Shown here piece by piece: positions 24,801-34,369 of a stretch of DNA of 64,000 bases. Positions within the stretch are counted from its first letter, which is position 1, and each line of letters begins with the position of its first letter. The notes under the pieces are model-generated. The model searched no databases and was not told the DNA's origin. It saw only the letters and a program-made list of their open reading frames with translations. This DNA is from Capniomyces stellatus. Its lineage: Eukaryota > Kickxellomycota > Harpellomycetes > Harpellales > Legeriomycetaceae. Position numbers and translations under genes: made by a program. The stretch lies in contig LUVW01000022.1 in the NCBI GenBank assembly GCA_001661515.1, forward strand, positions 162,085 through 226,084, read 5' to 3'.

Positions 24801-27800
24801 ACTGATTTCTAGGTTCAACGCGTTACTTGAACTGCTTGTATTTTGATTCATTGAAAATTGGTACGCTTCGTGCACATACCCAAGCAGCTCAAGCGAACCT
24901 GACCCAATCCCACACACCCCATCACACGTGTTCTTGGCCTTAAACGTAAACAGACCTGGCGCATCGCTTAAAAATGGATGCCACTGCAGCAGCTGGACCA
25001 TTCCTCGCAGACTATCTGCTATTGTCTCAAGACTCGAACTCTTGATTCCCGACAACAGCAGCCGGTACAGCAGCTTGCAGATGTCCCCATCGTTTTTTAT
25101 GTTCAGCTTGCTTGCTGTAAACAACAGCTCCTTGTACTCTTTACACGTTTTGCCCAAAACGTTCCATGGGTTCTGTGCGCTTTTGTACGGAAACTGCGAA
25201 GGAATCAAATTCTCAACCGCCGACTGCCCAATTCTCGACAAACTTTCCAGCTTGCCCCCCAGCTCATTCAGCAAAAACAGCCGCGACTCGTGGCTAAACA
25301 AAAAAGTCTCAACCACCAACCCAAACCGCTTCAGATTCACCAACAACACGCTGTGCTCGTGCATCAAACTGGACTCCATCTCCCCAAACTCCTCGCTATC
25401 CAACTCAGGCTCTTGGATCGCTGCAGTGCTCCTCTCAACCGCAACAATTTCGCCAATCCGCTGCTGCAACAGCCCAATCAGCCGCGTCAAAATCCTCTTG
25501 ACCAACTTTGAGCTTTTCAACGGCGAAAACGACCAAATCGTCAGAATCGCCCTTTCCAGCTCTGGTATCGCCTCTGTCGAGTACTTTATCAAACTCCACA
25601 GCACACCGACTATCAGATCCACCGTCAAACCGCTCCACCTTCTCAGCACCCGGACCGCCTCGTCCATTGCTGCCTTTTCCGCCAACAGGTAGTCCTCATT
25701 CGTGTTTTTCAGCTGCTTTTTCAGCCCCATCTGCCTCCGAATCTCTTCAAGCTCAGCACCAATTCCTACTTCAGTCTCCGCCCCATCACCACTCCTTCCC
25801 AACGGAATCGAAATCGAAGACGAATGCTGCTTTATCAGCTGGCTGGCTCTCATCCGAACCAGCCTTTTCCGTGTCTCTATGTGCGCCAAAGACAGCCTCT
25901 TTAGTCTAGGGTCTAGAGGTGACTCGCTGCTCTCAACCACGTTAATGCTCCTGTTGTTCTTTCCCACAATACTGTAGCTATTCAACTCATCCTCAATCTC
26001 ATCCAGACTCTCGTTTATGCTTGACTCTACTACACTGAAGCTGTCCACATTGTGTAATTTAGCCTTTTCTGTACTCCCAACTTTTTCCTTGCCTTTGCTC
26101 TTGCCCTTAATCTTGCTTTTTCTCGAGTGGATTTTGATATTGATCACCTCATCTCCGCCCTTGTCACCCTTTGCCCCCCTATTACTCCCCACCAACTCAT
26201 CCCTTTCACCCTCTCTCGACTCTGAACTACCTCGTTTGTCTTTAACCACGCGCTCACCCGCTACAGCATTCCTATCGGCAACCGTGCGGTCATCTAGACC
26301 AGCTTCTTTGTCCAGCTTATCTGTTTCGTCGCCTGTTTCGTTGTCACTGGCTCCAGAAATAACCACCAAAATAAACAACGAGTGCAGGTACGACTTGAAC
26401 CCTTTAACCAGCCCCAAACAGTTCTCGTCGTGGTTTACAAACAGCTCGTTCAAGTCAGCCAGAACCTCCAGCCTAAGAATCTCAGGTGTTTCTGGATTCG
26501 CCAGCAACGCTATTATCACTGATATCGGCTCATAGTACACAATTTTCTTTCTTGGCAGTTGCCTTACAATCAAATTCGCATCAAGTCGATACCCCCCACC
26601 AGACCCCGCGCTACTTTCAACACTGCCCATAAATTTCTGGCAGTTCCTGTCGCTACTGTCATAGTTGATGTTGCTGATTGCCAGCAGTGCCATCTGGTCT
26701 CCAGCCGCAACCCCCATTGCCAACAGACTCTTATATATCAGCGCAGTCAGCCTCTGCTTGCTCTTGACAATCACCATCACCTTGTTCAGATCGTTCAGCG
26801 TTACGTTTATCATTGGTCTGCTGATCAAACTGCGTGCTATTTTGCTTGCTGTGCTCTTGTTCTCAAAGCTATTCGACAGCGTGTACAGCATTGCACACAG
26901 CCCCAGCGCCTCTGAACACAGCTCATCGTCGTCGTTTTGAATCATGTGGCACAGCGCATCAAATCCTTGGTTTGAACAAAAGTTGGCCGCCAAAACCAGC
27001 GCTTCCTTTGTCCCGTCCCCAAAACACTTAAACAAAACCTGCAAAACTTCCTTTGTGTGCAACGCGTCTCGGCTGCTACAGTAAACCAAGTGCCGCACCA
27101 GCTCTGCCATCTCCTTTGTGCTGATAGCAGGGTATCTGCCCTCGTGCTCCTGCACCGCTGCCTTTGAGTTGCCAAAATTGCTGCCGTGCCCTAAACTCAG
27201 CACCAGCTCCAAGGTTCTCAGCAGAACCTGCCGAATCTGCCTTATCTCGTCTTGCTCCAACAACTCCACCACACAGCCATGGTTTTCACCACGCATCCCT
27301 TCTTTCTGGCCTGTTGCTTTCCCAGCATTCCCAGACTGTGCCCATAAATGAATGCTTGCGTCCGCATGAATCGGCACCGAGGCTGGCCGGAACAAGGGAT
27401 ACATTTGCGACGCGTCATACGCGTAGTAGTCTCTTAGTGTGCTCAACACCCACTGCACTCTGTTGTAAACTGTCAGACTCTCAATGCTGTATACCAGTGA
27501 CAGGCCGTGCATATCTAGCTTGGTGTTGATGTTTGCCAAGCCTGCTTGCTTCCACCCGCCTCCCCCAGCAGCCAAATCAGCTGGATAGCCGCCACTCTCT
27601 GCCCCAAAGTCCTTGCTGTTTGCCCGGTTTGTGTATGTAGACGAGCTGCTAAATATTTTGCCGTCCTTAACACCATTGTACACCATCTGCACGTAGGCCA
27701 ATTGAGTCCTGAACGGAGTTCTTCTCCACAGCCCAGCATTCAGAACAAACATCGAGTAAATCTGCCCAATCATTTCTCCAGCAAACATGTCCTTGCGCCC

Positions 27801-30800
27801 AGACTTTTCAAACAAATACTCCAGCTTTCCCACCAGCTCCACCAGCGTGTTCACGGTTTGCGGTTGCACAGCTTGCGACAAACTGTGGGCGTTTTGTGAA
27901 AGCAGTGTTGTCAGCAGCCTGAACGGCATAAACAGCCTCTCGCGATGGTTGACCTGATGCGCCCGTCTAACAACAACATCAGCAATCATCCCCAAAGTTG
28001 CATTGATGGGGCCGTGACTCACAACCAAACTTCTTTTGGTCACCTTAAGCAGACTTGCTGGGTTATAACCAAACATTGTACCTAGCTCAAACGGCGTGAA
28101 AACAAGCAAAAAAAACGTCAGAAGCTCGGACCCACCGAGCACCTCAAGGCAACTAGCAACTGAACTGGTCTTGATTGCATAAACACCTCTCGAAAAGCAC
28201 TGCTCCAACGACCGGCACGACTTTTCCATCTGGCTACCTCTATTCACAGCCTGATCTGGCATCTGCCCACCAACACCACCACCAACAATACCACTACCAC
28301 TACCACTTCCACTTCCACTTCCACTTCCACCACTGTTTGCCAGGCTTTTCAGCTGATCTCTTTTCTTCAAAATCCTGCTGCTGATGTTCGCCCAAACTAT
28401 GTTCTGTGCATACCCAATCCCTGACAAGTCCCCGCAACTCCCCAACTCCTCATCCAGCAGGTCTGGCTGCAAGCACAGCACCAACCTCCGGTTCAAATGG
28501 CCATCAAACAGTAACTCAACCTCCGCCTCACTGCACCCAACAGAAACATCTGCCTTTCCAGCTTCCCGCTGACTCAGCAAAAACTCAAAATAGTTTGTGT
28601 CCGCCCTGGCAAACCCCTTGTGCGAAGGCTGGAACTGTGTGCTTAGCGCTGGGCCCAGCTTGTGCCACGCAGTCACATAGCCCTCTTGGACAGGCTCCTC
28701 AAACATCCACACAGAGGACATCATTCCTCTATAGCACTCCTCCAGCTTTGGGAAATCAAGCCCACTCAAAACCGCAATTTCTGTCTTCAACTTACCCTCC
28801 ACCCCGTCTTGGCCCAGCTCCAGCCCAGAATCTCCGCCACAGCCCCAACCCGACGCAGCAGACCCTAAACTCACCGACGTAAAGCACCCGTTGTTCATGA
28901 AAAACGTCGAACTCGAGTGTGCCAGCTTGGAGTCTATATGAATCACCAGTGACGGCAGCGTTCCCGAAGTCCACGTCCGTTTTGGCTGCGAGTAACTCAA
29001 AGCCAAACTGTGCCATGCGTCCGAACCCACACTCACTTCTGAGCAAACTATCAGCGACTTTCTCTTGCTCTTTGCTACATACATCCTCACCTCCACCCAC
29101 TCTTTACTGGGCTGGTACACCACCGTCATCGAGTCGCCGTTTGGACTGTTCAGGCTCAGCAGTACTTGGCCCTGCTTTCTGCTCCTTTCCGCATCCAACT
29201 TCTCGGGCTTAAACCATAGCATCGCCCCAAACCCTTTGCTTGTCAGCCTTCTAAACCTCGGAAAAAACAACCCCGACTCGTTTCCTGAAAACTTGAAAAA
29301 TACCTCGCTTTTGCTCCTACCCAGCCCCTCGCAAAACGACAAAACCAACTCCTGTCTTATCACCGACACGCTGTCTTCAAGCTCAATTTCTCGCTCCACC
29401 CTTTCGCCCTCCCCATTATTTATCCCATTGTCCCCCCCGCTATCCACCTCTTCAGCAACCGTCGACCTCAAAACCTGCCCCAAATTAACCACAAGCCTAA
29501 AAAACAGCTTTAGGTCATTGGGCTGGCAACTAAACCTCCACATTCTCCTCATCACCCTCCCTACCAGATTCACAAACTCTAGTCTCCTGCACTTTTGCTC
29601 AGTCTTTCTGTAAATCAATGCAACCGAATAAAGCAGCGCTGAAACCAGCTTGGACTCTGACCACCTTTGACACTCCACCTCTCCTCTCCCCAAGTCCTCC
29701 AAAACACACTCAACCATTTCTGCCTGGTTCTCAATGCGCAGGAATGGCAGCACCCCTGATATCACCTGGATCTGAAGCTTATTGGTTGTACCACCACTTG
29801 TCTGCCAATCCCTAAACTCACCGCCACCCTCCCTGCCTTTAAACGCAAAAGACATCACTGACCCATAGATCAAATCCTCCGCCCTTTCTCCCTCCTTTTT
29901 TCCCACAGCCACCCCAATACGCTTTGTAAGCCCTACTAACTCTGTCACCATCAACCCAAACCGCAAAGAACACAGCCTTTCAACCCCGTAGCCATTATTT
30001 TTTGTCAGAAGCCCGCATATCCTGATAACCCTTGACATGTATGCTGCCAACTTTACATACACCTCTTCAACACCTGCCAAGCCCCGACCTTCCTTTACGT
30101 CTACTGAACCCAGCATCACATCTTGGCTGTCGGCTTCGCTTACTTTCTTGTCCATTATCACTGCAAGCCTTAGCAGGTACTTTACAAGCTCCGCAACTGA
30201 CTCAAGCATACTCGACTTTGCCCACAACTGCACAACACACTCCACCATCTCCAAACTGGCTGCCTTCTGGACTATTTCAACCATACACTCCAGAACAACC
30301 CTAACAAACTCCAGCTGCCCTCCATCTTTATCCAAAAACATTCGATCAAGTTGCCCTCCTTTTGCCTCTATACCAGCAGCTAGCCCCATCCCCAGACCAT
30401 CCATCCACTTGCTCAGGCTCCGTCTTATTTTGCTTGACTCTGTCACAAGCTGGCCTCCGTCCTCCCTCAGTTCCTTCCTTGCTGACCCCACCAAGTTGAT
30501 CAGCTGGCTAATCACACCTACCATCAACTGTGCCCCTACCTTATAAACACTATATCCATTACCACCTGCCGTCAGCCTACTTGAACTCACCAGACTCCCA
30601 ATTATCTCATGCGACTCTACAACTCTAGCTCCACCTTCCCCAACCAACCCCGACACACTTGCATTCGTATCCGCACTCGCTTTGCTTAAACCTGGCCTCT
30701 CTATACCATCTATCTCCTCCGTTAGCACTTTGCTATCGGCCAACTCTGCACAAAACCCTGCTAAACCCCCACCTACTCCATCCACGCTCCCGCTGCTGTT

Positions 30801-32816
30801 TGAGTACAATAGGATCGAAAGCAACAGTTTTGCCGCCCCTTCAGCCATCTCGCCCCCACACCTAACCAGCCATCCGTCTCTGCCACACTCACTATTTACC
30901 ATACTACCGCCACCCACGTCCCGCAACGCCTCTACCCTGACCAATCTATCCACGCCGCTATAGTACAAAACACTCAACAATATCTCCCCCATATCCACCC
31001 TTTTCAAAATCTGCATAAAATTGCTGGGTTCGCTATCACACCACTCCTGCATCGCCTCAATACCATACTGCGCCAACGCCATACTTGCCTCAAGCTCTCT
31101 AACCCTACCAACACTCTGAAGGACTCCTAGGCTTTCATCTGGCTTTTGACTTGACTTTGTGCTTAATTTTGTGTTTGGCTTTTTAGTTGCGGTTTGGTAC
31201 CAAGTAATCGCCTCTACTAACCCCACAAATATGCCCACATCAAACACATCCTTGCTCTCTACCAATATCGACTTGTCCCTGTTCACCAACATCACCGCTT
31301 TTAACCCTGAAAAATACCCCATTCTGACAACTTTACTCAACTCCGAAACTGCCACTAGCATCCGCCCAAGTCCTTTGGAAAACACCACAGCCCACATCAA
31401 CCTGTTCATCAGAATCTGTTTAACCAGCTCATTGGTCCCAGTCCTTTCAACCTCATTCAACCTCTCTGCAAACCCAACTGTGCCCATAAAAATCGCCACC
31501 ACCTCTTCGTCACTATACACCGTCTGTCCGGCTTGCAAAACTCTTTGCCACATCTTTATCACCCCTGACAACACTCGTTCTGAAACTCCCAATACCTCAC
31601 CCTTCATATACCCCCGCTTCTCGCCTACCCACTGAACCAACTCTTCACAAAGTCCCTCAAACATCGGACTTCCTCTCAACCGCCACTCACTGCCTGTATC
31701 TGTGCTTGCTACTGACTGCATACTTTGGTGTCTCCTTACTTCTTCAGCCCTGTTGCCCACCAACTCGAACTCTGAAGCAACCTCGCTCTCCCCAAATTCA
31801 CTAGCATATCCCTCCCCAATCCCCTCAACCTCTCCCTGTCCCCTAACCGACCCTTCCCACATCGCATCTACTGCCTTCCTGCTACTCTCCAACACCTCCC
31901 TTTCTACTCGCTCGTGATATCGGAACTTGTAATCGCAATCCAACAGCAACCTCCACATATGTCTTTTGTATGCACCACCCCCATTCTCTATTACCTTCAC
32001 TATCCCCTTCACCACCTCCTCCACAAAAATCGTCAGCTCTATCGCATTCTTATCAAACACTGTTATATCTATCCATCCACTATTAAACAACCCGCTTATT
32101 ATTCTAGTCACTCCCTCCTCCCCCAATATATATTCAAGCTCTTTGCTTTTCTTATATATTCTATTAAACTCTGCCACTATCCCCATCGTCCTCAATATCT
32201 CCTCCATCAACTTCCTCGTCTTCCCAATCCTCTCTACCGCCTTCTTTTTCTCCACAGCAGTCAATCTCTCCAAACTTTTGTTGAAATCACCTCCTTCGGC
32301 TTGCTTCTTTTTATCTCCCACCGCTAGCAAACCGCCACTACCACCACCACAATTAATGCCACTAGAGTATAACATCAACAAGCTTTGTTTCACTGCCTCG
32401 GACTTGTCAAAAATCTCTTTCAGAATCACATTGGCTCGATCCTCATTCATTTCAATTCCTCCATAATTTTCTTCTCTCTTGCCCAAACCTCCGCACTCCT
32501 TTTCCCCCTTTTTCTTTTCTTCTTTCCCTTCCGAATTTTCCAAGCTTCCGCCTTTTATTCCCAAGTACCACTCTTCTAGTTCTGCTACTGCTCTTGATAT
32601 AGACTCGTACTCATAATCAAGATTGAAATCTGCTATGCTAGCCTCTGGCTCCATACTCTCCTCAAGCTCCTTTTCGTATGCCTTACTTTTGCTTGCACTT
32701 TCGCTTCCGCCATTGTTCCCTCCTTCCTCTTTCTGCCCACTATCTGCGAAACCCGGCTCTTGGCTCTCAATTTTCGAGCTCGTATTCGAACCCTGTTTAA
32801 TGCGTATTTTTTGCAT
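18834..32816 (-). CDS. Giant BEACH-WD40 protein (WDFY3/LvsA/Bph1-like)
   Basis: BEACH proteins are large scaffolds in vesicle trafficking, lysosome/vacuole function or selective autophagy. This one is 4660 aa in a single open frame with no intron. Visible parts, in order: an acidic and Lys-rich N-terminus; a very long helical region; a concanavalin/LamG-like segment at about residues 1180-1400 ([24 protein letters not shown]); a low-complexity Gly-Ser run near 1495; an Arg/Lys-rich linker near 2220; a PH-like domain at about 3090-3225; the BEACH domain at about 3250-3540 ([68 protein letters not shown]); and WD40-like repeats from about 4100 to the end ([20 protein letters not shown]). The BEACH sequence looks closest to animal WDFY3, but no C-terminal FYVE finger is present. 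An in-frame stop lies just upstream of the ATG. The product is secure as a BEACH protein; the specific subfamily is an inference. Confidence 0.95.
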   Translation of the reverse strand: [4660 protein letters not shown]

Positions 32817-34369
32817 GTAAATATATTAACCCCATTTGTATTTTAGCCAAATTTTCATTTAACGTATTTTGGTTTAGGTCACTGGTACTTTTTAAAACTA
32901 CAATATGCATCAACCGGACTCTCGACTTACTTGACTTGATGATTTACTCATTTTAGATATTATAGGGTTATCTTCAATAATTTTCACTCTCTTCATTTTA
33001 CACAGTGTGTCCAAATTTATTCAGTTGTCTCGGCTCCCCCTTTTTTCATGCTTCCTTTGCCGGACTTTTTTTCTCCTTTGTCTTCAATTCCTTATTTACT
33101 TATTTTTACTATTTCTCCTATATTTGTTGAGAAATGAAACGAAATGTATCAATTCACAATTGAGTTTCAATCCCGTTCAATCCACACTAAAACAAACAAA
33201 CAAGCAAGTTGATTTAGTGATGTGTGTTTTTATAAGAAAAGCAACTCCAATTACCCAATCTTCGAATTCAAACAACTTGGCATTGAATTTGTTTCTTTTT
33301 AAGAATTGTGGAAATAATGACCTCGATATTAATTAACTAATATCCCACGTTTTATTAGCACCAGCTGCAATTAGCTTCTTTGTTCTCTTTGCTATTGGAT
33401 GACTTGGTTTTGAGACTAATATTAGTTCTAAAACACCAGCTCTTCAATTTGTCAATTTACCATTTAATTATGTTTACTTTTGACTCATTTCAACCCTTTT
33501 GCCCTTGTTCTGCAAAGTTACCTGCTTTTTGGAATCCACCTTGACTTTCCAAACTCCCTGTTTAAAACACACTTTTTGCCCGCACAAATTCGCCATAAAT
33601 GATACTATGGCAACAAGGCTTATCAATTTCGCTTTGGCAAAGCAAAACGATTTAAATAATCAAAACTGTTCTAGATTTAAACCAACTTGTCTATTCCATC
33701 CTTCTAGAAAAGCTTCAGCACATTCTTCAAACTACAATTGTTGATTTCAAACGTGCTGTCTTGAATTATTGAGAAACAATGCTACTATTACTACTGAGCA
33801 AGCACCTCGATTACTAGCTCGTCACCTGCACAAGTTTGCCTGGCAAAACATATCCATAAGCAACCAAAACTGAAATAATCCAAACGCCAAAATTACTACT
33901 GCTCAAACTTTATACATTACAGTTAATAAACGCAATTACCATCTTTTTCGTTTATAAAAAGGTTCGGAAGTATTATGAATGGTTTGATTAAACGAAAAAA
34001 GATGAAATTATTTCAATAAAAAGAAAAGAAAAATTTCAATAAAAAAAAAGAAAAAGTTGGAATAGAGAAATGTTATTGACACAATGAGAATAAGAAAGAA
34101 AGAAAACCATCACAAAGAACACTATATTTAGGAACAAGATGGACCAACTGACAACTACAAGGCAGCAATCCTCGCTAAGTTTAGTTGTCGTAAAAAAAGT
34201 AAACAGTAAAAAGAGTAAACAGTAAAAAAAAAGACTTTATACAATTGGTCAAGCACTTTGATGAAGCCGAACCTTGTAGATTGTTCATTTGTCTTAGTGC
34301 AAAGCCATTTAGCACCAGGTCATTTAGCCCCAAATCAACTAACTCCAAACATTACACAAGCTACTATCA
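32817..34369. other. Intergenic region between BEACH and SNF5-family genes
   Basis: This 1.55-kb AT-rich spacer contains the BEACH promoter and the SNF5-family 3' flank. Small open frames (for example 33007-33336, 33608-33744) are unrecognised and not supported. Confidence 0.6.
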
